Source: Micromonospora endophytica (GTDB taxonomy: Bacteria > Actinomycetota > Actinomycetes > Mycobacteriales > Micromonosporaceae). Taken from it: DNA of 45,866 nt. Location of the stretch: contig NZ_POTX01000018.1 in assembly GCF_003236305.1 (NCBI RefSeq), positions 1 to 45,866 on the forward strand, in the 5' to 3' direction. The notes beneath the pieces were generated by a model that searched no databases, was not told where the DNA came from, and was given only the letters and a program-made list of their open reading frames with translations. Below are positions 34,137 to 41,713 of the stretch, one piece after another (within the stretch, counting starts at the first letter, position 1; each line of letters begins with the position of its first letter). The translations under genes and the position numbers were made by a program.

Positions 34137-34405
34137 GCAAGGGGATCAGCAAGGTCGCCTACCGGCCGATGGGCATCCTGGCCGGCTTCGCCGCAGGCGC
34201 GATCGCGGGGGCGGTCTTCCGCCAGGTGTGGAAGATGACCGCGGGGGACGGCGACGCCCCCAGCCCGACCGACGAGGACCGGCGCTGGGGCGAGATCCTC
34301 GCGGCGGCGGCGTTGCAGGGGGCGATCTTCTCCGTCGTCCGGGCCGCCGTGGACCGGGGCGGTGCGGTCGGCGTACGTCGACTCACCGGCCGCTGGCCAG
34401 ACTAG
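34133..34405 (+). CDS. DUF4235 membrane protein
   Basis: The 90-residue protein matches DUF4235: KVAYRPMGILAGFAAGAIAGAVFRQVWKM (helix 1 at 13-28) and WGEILAAAALQGAIFSVVRAAVDRGGA (helix 2 at 52-70), then VRRLTGRWPD. GTG start in a GTGA overlap with the DUF3618 gene. The trio is common in actinobacteria and may form one membrane complex. Confidence 0.85.
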   Translation: MSKGISKVAYRPMGILAGFAAGAIAGAVFRQVWKMTAGDGDAPSPTDEDRRWGEILAAAALQGAIFSVVRAAVDRGGAVGVRRLTGRWPD

Positions 34406-34420
34406 GAAAAAAAGCGCTTC

Positions 34421-34452
34421 AGGCCCCTTCCGCCAGCCTGCGGAAGGGGCCT
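34421..34452 (+). terminator. Rho-independent terminator of the Holin-X trio
   Basis: Perfect 13-bp stem AGGCCCCTTCCGC (34421-34433) with GCGGAAGGGGCCT (34440-34452), 6-base loop, an A run upstream and TTTCGCCTT downstream. Confidence 0.88.
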
Positions 34453-34526
34453 TTCGCCTTGCCTTTCACCGCCACCCAGCGACGCCTACGCATCCGTCAG
34501 GTCACATGTCGGAGAATTTCGTCGGG

Positions 34527-34532
34527 TAGGCT
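34527..34532 (+). promoter_or_regulatory. -10 box of the csp gene
   Basis: TAGGCT, the same hexamer as at 4263 and 36257, about 160 bases before the start codon, so the mRNA has a long leader. Confidence 0.5.
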
Positions 34533-34564
34533 GTGCGAAGTTTTTGCGTACGTGGTTTGCTGGT

Positions 34565-34689
34565 CCACGCTGTTGCGAGACAGCGTGGGCTGAGAGAAGT
34601 CTCCTTCACCGGGGGCCGCCTCAAGCACCGCTGCTCGAAAACGGCCAACCGGCCGCACGGCGTGCTCGGCCGCCAGTTTTAGAAGGAGA
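34565..34689 (+). promoter_or_regulatory. Structured csp 5' leader with anti-Shine-Dalgarno
   Basis: Hairpin CCACGCTG (34565-34572) with CAGCGTGG (34581-34588). TCTCCTTC (34600-34607) is the exact complement of GAAGGAGA (34682-34689), the ribosome site. Cold-shock mRNAs in other bacteria fold differently with temperature; this segment could do the same. Confidence 0.55.
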
Positions 34690-34694
34690 TACAC

Positions 34695-34898
34695 ATGGCG
34701 CAGGGAACCGTGAAGTGGTTCAACGCTGACAAGGGCTTCGGCTTCATCACCGTCGACGGCGGGGGTGCTGACGTGTTCGTCCACTTCTCGGCCATCCAGT
34801 CCAGCGGGTACCGCTCGCTGGAGGAGAACCAGCGGGTGGAGTTCGAGATCGCCCAGGGCCAGAAGGGCCCGCAGGCCGAGCAGGTCCGCCCCCTCTGA
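34695..34898 (+). CDS. Cold-shock protein (CspA family)
   Basis: The 67-residue protein has the CSD fold with RNP1 KGFGFITV and RNP2 VFVHFSAI, plus [14 protein letters not shown] at the start. It binds single-stranded RNA and acts as an RNA chaperone. Length fits the family. The ATG at 34695 follows AGAAGGAGAT, a very strong ribosome site. Single gene with its own promoter and terminator. Confidence 0.97.
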   Translation: MAQGTVKWFNADKGFGFITVDGGGADVFVHFSAIQSSGYRSLEENQRVEFEIAQGQKGPQAEQVRPL

Positions 34899-34954
34899 GC
34901 GACGCTGTCCGGCGTACGCCGGTCGATGGGTGATCCGACTGCCTGGATCAAGCG

Positions 34955-34986
34955 AAACCCCGCATCCTGTCCGGGATGCGGGGTTT
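34955..34986. terminator. Rho-independent terminator of csp
   Basis: AAACCCCGCATCC (34955-34967) pairs perfectly with GGATGCGGGGTTT (34974-34986), 6-base loop, TTTT at the end. It works in both directions for the convergent gene ending at 35022. Confidence 0.9.
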
Positions 34987-35021
34987 TCCGCGTGCGGCGG
35001 CGGCCGCGCGGTGCGCCGCGT

Positions 35022-35216
35022 TCAGCGGCGGCCGCGGGCGCGGACCCCCAGCCAGATCAGCGCCACGCCGACCAGCACCAGCCCCGCGCCGATCGCCGCC
35101 CCGAGCCGCTGGTCGGTGAGCACGCTGCCCTCGACGTAGCCGAGGCCCTGCACCGTCCAGAGGGCCCCGACGATCATGGCCAGCAGACCGAGGGTGAGGC
35201 GGAACCAGCCACTCAA
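35022..35216 (-). CDS. Small two-helix membrane protein
   Basis: The 64-residue product has two hydrophobic helices (FRLTLGLLAMIVGALWTVQGL and LGAAIGAGLVLVGVALIWLGV) and a basic C-terminal RARGRR. Family unknown. The TTG at 35216 has GGGAGG five bases upstream; GTG 35222 lies inside that site and is unlikely. It starts 50 bases after the stop of the aldo/keto reductase gene on the same strand. Confidence 0.65.
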   Translation of the reverse strand: MSGWFRLTLGLLAMIVGALWTVQGLGYVEGSVLTDQRLGAAIGAGLVLVGVALIWLGVRARGRR

Positions 35217-35266
35217 CGCCACCTCCCTGCTCCCGCCGCCGGTCGCACCGCCGGCGGGCACCCCGT

Positions 35267-36250
35267 TCACCACCGGTGATGCACCTGTGCCCGGATCAGC
35301 TCGTCGTAGACCGCGCGCACCTCGGCCAGCTCCAGTGTGGACAGCGGCGGCTGCCCGGCAACTGCGGCGTTGGCCCGGGCCTGGGCGGCGTCGCGGGCAC
35401 CGGGAATGACCACTGTGACGCCCACCTGGTCGAGCACCCAGCGCAGGGCGAACTGGGCCATCGTGCGATCGTCGCCCACCAGCGGAACGAGTCGGCGTAC
35501 GGCCGCCAGCCCGGTGGCGAAGTCGACGCCGGAGAAGGTCTCGCCGACGTCGAACGCCTCGCCGTGCCGGTTGTACGAGCGGTGGTCGTCGGCGGCGAAG
35601 GTGGTCTGCTCGTCGTAGCGGCCGGAGAGCAGGCCACTGGCCAGTGGCACGCGGGCGATGATGCCCACCCCGGCCGCGGCGGCGGCCGGCAGCGCCTGCT
35701 CCAGCGGCTTGTGCCGCAGCGCGTTCAGGATGATCTGGACGCTTGCCACCCCCGGCCTGGCGATCGCGGTGAGGGCCTCGTCGCAGGTCTCCACGCTGAC
35801 GCCGTACCCGGCGATCCGCTTCTCGGCGACCAGGGTGTCGAGCGCGTCGAAGACCGCGTCGTCGGCGAAGACCACTGTCGGCGGGCAGTGCAACTGCACC
35901 AGGTCCAGCGTGTCCACGCCGAGGTTGGCCCGGGACCTGTCGGTCCAGCCACGGAAGTTGTCGAGGGTGTACGCCTCGGGTGTCTGCGGCACCCGACGAC
36001 CCATCTTGGTCGCCACCGTCAGGCCGGCGTCGGGACGGGCGGCGAGGAACCGCCCGATCAGCTGTTCGCTGCGTCCGTCGCCGTACACGTCGGCGGTGTC
36101 CAGGAAGGTGACGCCGGCCTCGACCGCGGCGTCCAGCACCGCCATCGCGTCGGATTCGGTGACCGTGCCCCAGTCGGCGCCGAGCTGCCAGGCACCGAGG
36201 CCGATCACGCCGACCTGGCGACCCAGGCGGGGGAAGGTGCGTTGCTCCAT
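35267..36250 (-). CDS. Aldo/keto reductase
   Basis: The 327-residue TIM-barrel enzyme has the catalytic tetrad region: FLDTADVYGDGRSE (Asp50 and Tyr55-type), VATKMGR (Lys), and LVQLHCPP (His). The NADPH site is near ALRWVLDQVGVTVVIPGARD. It reduces aldehydes or ketones with NADPH; substrate unknown. Its mRNA is probably leaderless (-10 at 36257). Confidence 0.9.
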   Translation of the reverse strand: MEQRTFPRLGRQVGVIGLGAWQLGADWGTVTESDAMAVLDAAVEAGVTFLDTADVYGDGRSEQLIGRFLAARPDAGLTVATKMGRRVPQTPEAYTLDNFRGWTDRSRANLGVDTLDLVQLHCPPTVVFADDAVFDALDTLVAEKRIAGYGVSVETCDEALTAIARPGVASVQIILNALRHKPLEQALPAAAAAGVGIIARVPLASGLLSGRYDEQTTFAADDHRSYNRHGEAFDVGETFSGVDFATGLAAVRRLVPLVGDDRTMAQFALRWVLDQVGVTVVIPGARDAAQARANAAVAGQPPLSTLELAEVRAVYDELIRAQVHHRW

Positions 36251-36256
36251 GCGGTG

Positions 36257-36262
36257 AGCCTA
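36257..36262 (-). promoter_or_regulatory. -10 box for a leaderless transcript
   Basis: On the minus strand TAGGCT, six bases, ATG 36250. Confidence 0.6.
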
Positions 36263-36296
36263 GTGACAGGCTTGCCGGTCCGCAGGGTCGGGCCTT

Positions 36297-36320
36297 ACCG
36301 TAACAATACGTACGTACGGT
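36297..36320. promoter_or_regulatory. Operator-like palindrome before the methyltransferase gene
   Basis: ACCGTA-N12-TACGGT, with TACGTACGTA inside, in the divergent promoter region of the methyltransferase and the aldo/keto reductase. No regulator gene is beside it. Confidence 0.35.
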
Positions 36321-36337
36321 TTACTGGCGGAGGCGCG

Positions 36338-37132
36338 ATGTGGGATCCGGCGGCGTACCAGCGCTACCACGACGAACGGTCCCGGCCGTTCCACGACCTG
36401 CTCGCCCGGGTGGCCGCCGACCGACCCCGCACCGTTGTCGACCTCGGCTGCGGCCCCGGCACCCTCACCGCCACCCTCGCCGACCGCTGGCCCGGTAGCC
36501 GGATCATCGGGCTGGACTCCTCGGCCGAGATGATCGCGCGCACCGCCCAGGTGGATGCCCCCGTCACCTTCGCGGTGGCCGACGTACGCCACTGGCGGCC
36601 CGACCCGAGCACCGACGTTGTCGTCAGCAACGCGGTGTTGCAGTGGGTGCCCGGCCATCGCGAGCTGCTCACCCGCTGGGCCGGCGAGCTGCCGGCCGGC
36701 GCCTGGTTGGCGGTGCAGGTGCCCGGCAACTTCGACGCCCCCTCGCACCAGGCGCTGCGCGAGGTGGCCGCACGCCCGGTCTGGCAGGCCGACCTGGCCG
36801 GACTGCTGCGCCCGGACCCGGTCGCCGACCCGGTCGGGTACGCCACGTCACTGGCCGACGTGGGTTGTGCGGTCGACGCCTGGGAGACTACCTACGTGCA
36901 CCTGCTGCCGGCCCCGCCCGACGCGGACCACCCGGTGCTGACGTGGATGGAGGGCACCGCGCTACGTCCGGTCCGCGCCACGCTGGACCCCGCCGACTGG
37001 GCCACCTTCCGGGCCGCCCTCGGCGTACGGCTGGCCGAGGCGTATCCGGCCCGGCGTGGGCAGGTGTGCTTTCCGTTCCGTCGGATCTTCGTTGTCGCCC
37101 GCACCGGCGTCCGTTCCCAGGAGAACCCGTGA
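36338..37132 (+). CDS. Trans-aconitate 2-methyltransferase-like SAM-dependent methyltransferase
   Basis: The 264-residue class I methyltransferase has motif I VVDLGCGPGTLTATLA (about 31-46), IIGLDSSAEMI (motif II), and the DVVVSNAVLQWVPGHRELL segment (about 91-109), which is characteristic of Tam. Start MWDPAAYQRYHDERSRPF also fits Tam. Tam methylates trans-aconitate, an inhibitor of aconitase. GGCGGAGGCG precedes ATG 36338. Overlaps the next gene by GTGA. Confidence 0.85.
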   Translation: MWDPAAYQRYHDERSRPFHDLLARVAADRPRTVVDLGCGPGTLTATLADRWPGSRIIGLDSSAEMIARTAQVDAPVTFAVADVRHWRPDPSTDVVVSNAVLQWVPGHRELLTRWAGELPAGAWLAVQVPGNFDAPSHQALREVAARPVWQADLAGLLRPDPVADPVGYATSLADVGCAVDAWETTYVHLLPAPPDADHPVLTWMEGTALRPVRATLDPADWATFRAALGVRLAEAYPARRGQVCFPFRRIFVVARTGVRSQENP

Positions 37133-38151
37133 CCGACCTGCGTACCTTCATCGCCGGACTGCCCAAGGCGGAGCTGCACGTGCACCATGTCGGCTCCGCC
37201 TCGCCCCGGATCGTGGCCGAGCTGGCCGCCCGCCACGAGGGGCGCAGTCCCGTCCCGGCCGACCCGCAGCAGCTGGTCGACTACTTCGTCTTCCGCGACT
37301 TCGCGCACTTCATCGAGCTGTACCTCAGCGTCGTCGACCTCATCCGCGACCAGGAGGACGTCTGGCTGCTCACCCACGAGGTGGCCCGGGAGCTGGCCCG
37401 TCAACAGGTCCGCTACGCCGAGCTGACGGTCACCCCGTACTCGCACGTCGCGCGCGGCATCCCGGCGCCGGCGTTCTGCGAGGCGATCGAGGACGCCCGC
37501 AAGCGCGCCGCCGCCGACTTCGGCATCGAACTGCGCTGGTGCTTCGACATCCCCGGCGAGGCGGGCCTGCCGGCGGCCGAGGAGACGCTGCGGATCTGCC
37601 TCGAGGAGCGCCCGGACGGGCTGATCAGCTTCGGCCTGGGCGGCCCCGAGATCGGGGTGCCGAGGCCGCAGTTCAAGCCGTACTTCGACCGGGCCCGGGC
37701 AGCCGGACTGCACTCGGTGCCGCACGCCGGGGAGACCACCGGGCCGCAGACCGTCTGGGACGCCCTGCGTGAGCTGGGCGCCGAACGGATCGGCCACGGC
37801 ATCTCCGCCGCCGAGGACCCGCAACTGCTGGCCCACCTCGCCGAGCGGCAGATTCCGCTGGAGGTCTGCCCGACCTCCAACGTACGCACGCGCGCGGTGG
37901 CCAGCATCGAGGAGCACCCGCTGCCCCGCCTGGTCGAAGCCGGTGTGCTGGTGACCATCAACTCGGACGACCCGCCGATGTTCGGCACCACCCTCGACGA
38001 CGAGTACGCCGTCGCCGCCGAGCTGCTGCGCGCCGGCCCGCCGCAGGTGGCGGCGCTGGCCCGAGCCGCCGTCACCGCGTCCTTCCTGAACGAGCCCGCC
38101 AAACGCCACCTAACCGCCGAGATCGACGCCTACCTGGCCAGCCACGGCTGA
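37129..38151 (+). CDS. Adenosine deaminase family protein (possibly aminofutalosine deaminase type)
   Basis: The 340-residue amidohydrolase has metal ligands in LHVHH (His, about 17-20), the catalytic SVPHAGETT (His and Glu, about 200-208), GHGISAAED and SDDPPMFGT (metal Asp, about 282). Family members deaminate adenosine, but some actinomycete homologues act on 6-aminodeoxyfutalosine for menaquinone synthesis. The HHVGSAS start differs from canonical HLEGT, so which substrate applies is open. GTG 37129 overlaps the methyltransferase stop (GTGA). Confidence 0.88.
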   Translation: MTDLRTFIAGLPKAELHVHHVGSASPRIVAELAARHEGRSPVPADPQQLVDYFVFRDFAHFIELYLSVVDLIRDQEDVWLLTHEVARELARQQVRYAELTVTPYSHVARGIPAPAFCEAIEDARKRAAADFGIELRWCFDIPGEAGLPAAEETLRICLEERPDGLISFGLGGPEIGVPRPQFKPYFDRARAAGLHSVPHAGETTGPQTVWDALRELGAERIGHGISAAEDPQLLAHLAERQIPLEVCPTSNVRTRAVASIEEHPLPRLVEAGVLVTINSDDPPMFGTTLDDEYAVAAELLRAGPPQVAALARAAVTASFLNEPAKRHLTAEIDAYLASHG

Positions 38152-38161
38152 CCGCCCGACA

Positions 38162-38227
38162 ACGTCGATCTAGGGCCAAGTGTCGTTAGTCGATCTCCAG
38201 CAGCGACGATAAGCCCTAGATCGACGT
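38162..38227. repeat. 66-nt inverted repeat
   Basis: ACGTCGATCTAGGGC (38162-38176) pairs perfectly with GCCCTAGATCGACGT (38213-38227). Inside, TCGT (38183-38186) can pair with ACGA (38206-38209). It is close after the deaminase stop and may end both convergent transcripts. Confidence 0.7.
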
Positions 38228-38243
38228 GGTGGGGGACAGGGTG

Positions 38244-38294
38244 GCGCGCGGCGGGAGGCTGTGGTGTGGGGGGACCGTGACTCCCGCCGCGCGC
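38244..38294. repeat. Inverted repeat with 14-bp arms
   Basis: GCGCGCGGCGGGAG (38244-38257) pairs perfectly with CTCCCGCCGCGCGC (38281-38294), 23-base loop. Probable terminator for the histidine kinase transcript on the minus strand. Confidence 0.6.
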
Positions 38295-38474
38295 ACGGCT
38301 CCACCAACCCGCATGCGCTGGGAGCAGAAGGGGCGGTGGAACTGCTGGTTCGCGAGTGATCCTGGCAGCCGGATGCGGGCCGTAGGGCGGCATTAAGCCG
38401 GATCTAAGGAAGACTTGTGCCGCCGCACAGTCCGCGTCGGCCCGATCAGCGCACCGTCACCGTTGCGGCCCTGC

Positions 38475-39914
38475 TCAGCCGTCCGACGGCCGTTGCCGCG
38501 GCCACCGGCGCCCACTGCTCTTGGACTCCCGGCCCTCCCGGGCCATCCGGCCCACCAGACCGAACCGGCTGACCTGGCGCGGCGTCGCCTCCGGATCGGC
38601 GAGCAACATCACCACGCTGGCCCCGCCCATCCGGGCCCGGTCGATGCTCACCGAACCATTCGCCTGCAACGCGACCCGCTTGGCGATGTCCAGGCCCAGC
38701 CCGGTGGAGCCCTGGTCGCTGGCGCCCCGGCGCAACGCGCGATCCGGGTTGGCGATGCCCGGACCGGCGTCGTCGATCCGGATGGCCACGTAACCGTCGC
38801 GACGGGAGACCGCCACCTCGAACGCGGTGCCCTGCGGGGTGTAGCGGAAGACGTTGCCGATCACCGCGTCCAGCGCGGCGGCCAACTCCGCCCGCGCCAC
38901 CGGTGCGGGGATCCGCAGCTGAGCGCCGCTCACCCGGTGCGGTCGGTTCTGGTCACCAGCCAGGGCCGCCCAGAACACCATCCGGTCCCGGACCACCTCG
39001 CTGACGTCGCATGCCGCCGGACCCGCCGCCGCCTCGGTGGTCACCGCCTTGCGAGTGGTCTTGATCAACGTGTCGATCTCACCCTCCAGGGTGACGATCG
39101 CCTGCCGGATCCGCCGGATGCCGCGTCGGTAGTCCAGCTCCGCCTGACTGAACGAACCCACACTCGTGTCGTCGGACTCCAGCGCCTCCGCGTCCAACCG
39201 GAGCACCGTCAACGGGGTACGCAGCCGATGCGACAGATCCGCCACCAGCTCCCGCTCCTCGGTGCGGGCCGCGACCAGCCGCTCCGCCATCCGGTTGAAG
39301 GCGTGCCCGGCCTCGGCCAGCTCACGCGGGCCGTTCGGCTGGACGCGTACGCCCAGGTCGCCGTCCGCCACCGCGAGCGTCGCCGTGACCAGACCCCGGG
39401 TCGCCTCCACGGTCCGGGCCGCGACGCGGTCCACCACCAGCACCGCCGCACCCACGAGCGCGACCGCCACCCCGGCCAGCAGCAGCCAGCTGTCCCGGTC
39501 ACCGTCGAGCACGGCGTCCGGCACGAAGACCTCCACCACTGCGGTCTGCTCGCCGAGCAGCACCGGATCCAACCGCAACATCCCACCGTCGACGTTGACG
39601 ACGAGCGAGTGCCGCTCGGCTCGGGCCCGCGCCAACTGGGCGTCGTCGGCCCGGCCGGCAACGGCAGCGTCGGTCAGGCCGTGCACGACCGGCCGGGTGG
39701 CGGGGTCCTCGCCGCTTGCCTCGACCGCGCGGGCCACCACCTCCGGGTCGGTGCTGACCGCGAGCGCACCGGTGACCAGGGCGCTGCGGCGGGCCGCGTC
39801 GGCGATCGCCTCCTCCCGGGCCCGGTCATCAAGGGTCAGCCCGAGCGGGATCAGGAAGGCAGCCGCCAGCAGCGTGCCCACGCCGGCCGTCAACAGGGCC
39901 AGCGTGCGCCTCAG
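38475..39914 (-). CDS. Sensor histidine kinase
   Basis: About 479 residues: TM1 near the N terminus (LALLTAGVGTLLAAAFLIPLGL), a periplasmic-side segment, TM2 (LLLAGVAVALVGAAVLVV, about 160-178), HAMP, HisKA with phospho-acceptor His in VADLSHRLRTPLTVLRLDAE, then HATPase with N box NVFRYTP, G1 DDAGPGI, G2 GSTGLGLDIAK. It phosphorylates the response regulator encoded upstream. No ATG, GTG or TTG lies at the coupled position; a CTG at 39912-39914 overlaps the regulator stop as CTGA. TTG 39893 and GTG 39881 are alternatives that clip the basic N-terminal residues before TM1. Confidence 0.9.
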   Translation of the reverse strand: MRRTLALLTAGVGTLLAAAFLIPLGLTLDDRAREEAIADAARRSALVTGALAVSTDPEVVARAVEASGEDPATRPVVHGLTDAAVAGRADDAQLARARAERHSLVVNVDGGMLRLDPVLLGEQTAVVEVFVPDAVLDGDRDSWLLLAGVAVALVGAAVLVVDRVAARTVEATRGLVTATLAVADGDLGVRVQPNGPRELAEAGHAFNRMAERLVAARTEERELVADLSHRLRTPLTVLRLDAEALESDDTSVGSFSQAELDYRRGIRRIRQAIVTLEGEIDTLIKTTRKAVTTEAAAGPAACDVSEVVRDRMVFWAALAGDQNRPHRVSGAQLRIPAPVARAELAAALDAVIGNVFRYTPQGTAFEVAVSRRDGYVAIRIDDAGPGIANPDRALRRGASDQGSTGLGLDIAKRVALQANGSVSIDRARMGGASVVMLLADPEATPRQVSRFGLVGRMAREGRESKSSGRRWPRQRPSDG

Positions 39915-40600
39915 TCCGGCGCCACCAGCCGGAAGCCCACCCCCCGCACGGTGCGCAGGTAGCGCGGCTTCGCCGCGGACTCGCCCATTTTGCGGCGTAG
40001 CCAGTAAAGGTGAACGTCGATGGTCTGGTCCTCGCCGACCGACGGCTGCCGCCATACCTCCTCCAAGAGCTCCCGCCGGGACACTACCCGGCCCGGGCGG
40101 GCGGCGAGATACGCCAGCAGGTCGAATTCCTTGCGGGTCAGCGCCAGCGCCGTGCCGTCGAGATGGGCGCTGCGTTCGCCGACGTCGACCCGCAGCCCGC
40201 CGACGCTGTGCACGGCCGGCTGCACGGCCCGACTGGCCCGACCCACCCGGCGCAGCACCGTGGTGATCCGGGCGTCCAGGTGCGCGCCGGTGAACGGCTT
40301 GATCATGTAGTCGTCGGCACCGGCCCGCAGTAGCCGGACCACTGACTGCTCGTCGTCCCGGGCGGTGGCGATGATGATCGGCACGTCAGTGATGCCGCGC
40401 AACATCCGCAGCGCGTCCGAGCCGTCCAGGTCGGGCAGCCCGAGATCGAGCACGACGAGGTCGGGTGTTTCCGCAGCCACCCGGCGCAACGCGTCGAGCG
40501 CCGTACCGACCGCGTGCACGGCATGACCCCGGTCGGTGAGGGATCGAAGCATCGCGCCGCGCACGACGTGATCATCTTCGACCAACAGGACGGTGGCCAC
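39911..40600 (-). CDS. OmpR-family response regulator
   Basis: The 229-residue protein has a receiver domain (VLLVEDD, phospho-acceptor Asp52 in LVVLDLGLPD, Lys in YMIKPF) and a winged helix with TRKEFDLLAYLAARPGRVVSRRELLEEVW..TIDVHLYWLRRKMGE. It acts on DNA as a phosphorylated dimer. GTG 40600 is preferred because TACCGT lies six bases upstream (leaderless); ATG 40615 sits before that -10. The stop overlaps the kinase CTG. Confidence 0.93.
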   Translation of the reverse strand: MATVLLVEDDHVVRGAMLRSLTDRGHAVHAVGTALDALRRVAAETPDLVVLDLGLPDLDGSDALRMLRGITDVPIIIATARDDEQSVVRLLRAGADDYMIKPFTGAHLDARITTVLRRVGRASRAVQPAVHSVGGLRVDVGERSAHLDGTALALTRKEFDLLAYLAARPGRVVSRRELLEEVWRQPSVGEDQTIDVHLYWLRRKMGESAAKPRYLRTVRGVGFRLVAPD

Positions 40601-40606
40601 CTGAGC

Positions 40607-40612
40607 ACGGTA
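40607..40612 (-). promoter_or_regulatory. -10 box for a leaderless transcript
   Basis: On the minus strand TACCGT, six bases, GTG 40600. Confidence 0.55.
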
Positions 40613-40641
40613 CATCGCCGGTCGGCGGGGACGGCCGCCGC

Positions 40642-41505
40642 TCAGCGGGCCGCGCCGACCCGGACCACCTCGTCGTCCGTCCGGGCCGCCGGTTCGGATT
40701 CGCGGTCCGTCCGGGTCGCCGGTTCGGCATCGCCGTCGGTCGGCACCTCGTCGAGCACGGAACGGTCGACGTCGTCGGCGATGCTCCGGCGTCGCCGGCT
40801 GATCAGCCAGCCCACCACCGCGCCGCCGCCCAGGCCGGCGACGAGGCCGGCGATGAGCAGGCTTGTGGCGTTCGGGCCGCCGTCGGTGCCGGCCGTGGCC
40901 GACGGGGCGCCGCCCGGCTCGCCGCCACCGGCCGCCGCGCCGTGCCCGCCGTGGCCCGCGCCGGGATAGCTCGGGTCGCCAGGCGTCAGGGTCAGCGCCG
41001 GCAGCGGACGCTGACCGGGGCCGGCGCCCCAGTGCACCTGCAGACCGTCGGCGTACGTCTGGGTCAGCTCGAAGGTGAGCCGGTCGGTCTGCGGCAGCGG
41101 GGCCATCGAGAACACCAGCCGGGCCGGGCCCTCGTCGGTCTGGCCGGCAGCCCGGGTCCAGGTGAGCGAGGCGGTCACCACATTGGTGGCGGGGCCGTGC
41201 ATGCCGGAGATGGGCGCGTCCAGCTTGCGAGTGTTGATCGCCGGCGCCCACCCCGCCACCGACAACGGCCAGACCTCGGCGACCGGCGTGTCCTGCGGCA
41301 TCCGGATCTCGATCCGTTCGGTGCGGACACCGGGTCGCTCGTCGGGCACCACGAATTCGAGTTTCACCGAGTTGCCCTGCTGGGCCTCGGTGGGTGTGAA
41401 GGTCACGCCGTCCGCCCACGCCGTGGCGGGCCAGAGCAGCACCCCGGCCGTGGCCAGGGCGGCCACCAGAGCGCCCCGGCGTCGACGGCTCCCGCTGCGC
41501 GTCAT
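40642..41505 (-). CDS. DUF1775 (YcnI-like) cell-surface protein
   Basis: The 287-residue protein has a signal peptide (basic RSGSRRRR, hydrophobic core, cleavage at TAWA-D), a DUF1775 domain of about 140 residues (VKLEFVVPDERPGVRTERIEIRMP, VWPLSVAGWAP), a Gly/His-rich linker, one membrane helix (SLLIAGLVAGLGGGAVVGWLI) and an acidic cytosolic tail. YcnI homologues bind Cu(II) through the first His after the signal peptide; here the mature start is Asp-Gly, so that ligand is missing. ATG 41505 is chosen because AGGATGG sits upstream; ATG 41511 is possible. It lies 41 bases upstream of the response regulator on the same strand. Confidence 0.82.
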   Translation of the reverse strand: MTRSGSRRRRGALVAALATAGVLLWPATAWADGVTFTPTEAQQGNSVKLEFVVPDERPGVRTERIEIRMPQDTPVAEVWPLSVAGWAPAINTRKLDAPISGMHGPATNVVTASLTWTRAAGQTDEGPARLVFSMAPLPQTDRLTFELTQTYADGLQVHWGAGPGQRPLPALTLTPGDPSYPGAGHGGHGAAAGGGEPGGAPSATAGTDGGPNATSLLIAGLVAGLGGGAVVGWLISRRRRSIADDVDRSVLDEVPTDGDAEPATRTDRESEPAARTDDEVVRVGAAR

Positions 41506-41653
41506 CGCCATCCTGGGTTCCCCATCCCTCTCGGCAAGGCCGGAACGGGCTCCGGCCGCACCTGGTAGTTCGGATGTCGGGCCGAAAAGGTTCAACGGCG
41601 GGCGTGATCCGCGTGCCGCCGATATCGGGCGGCAGCGCCCGAAGGCCGACCGA

Positions 41654-41659
41654 TAGCAT
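41654..41659 (+). promoter_or_regulatory. -10 box of thrS
   Basis: TAGCAT followed by about 48 bases of leader and GAGGAG (41702-41707) before GTG 41714. No T-box hallmarks are seen in the leader. Confidence 0.45.
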
Positions 41660-41713
41660 CCCAGGAGAGCCGACATCGGCACCCACCGTCACATCTGCCC
41701 AGAGGAGTCACCC

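Larger units (their letters stand above)
34406..34694. other. Terminator and csp leader region
   Basis: 289 bases without a gene. It holds the terminator at 34421-34452, the csp -10 at 34527-34532, and a leader of about 155 nt with a hairpin and an anti-Shine-Dalgarno segment. Confidence 0.7.
38152..38474. other. Intergenic region with two tandem hairpins
   Basis: 323 bases without a gene between convergent genes. It holds the inverted repeats at 38162-38227 and 38244-38294; the rest shows nothing. Confidence 0.65.

Noticed and set aside
34681..34697. The csp ribosome site looks like the T7 gene 10 site of expression vectors
   Set aside because: Flanking sequence, codon use and terminator are native actinomycete, and strong AGAAGGAG sites are common for csp genes. 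No vector sequence is present.
41506..41713. T-box riboswitch before thrS
   Set aside because: The leader from the -10 box is only about 48 nt and shows no T-box bulge sequence or specifier hairpin.
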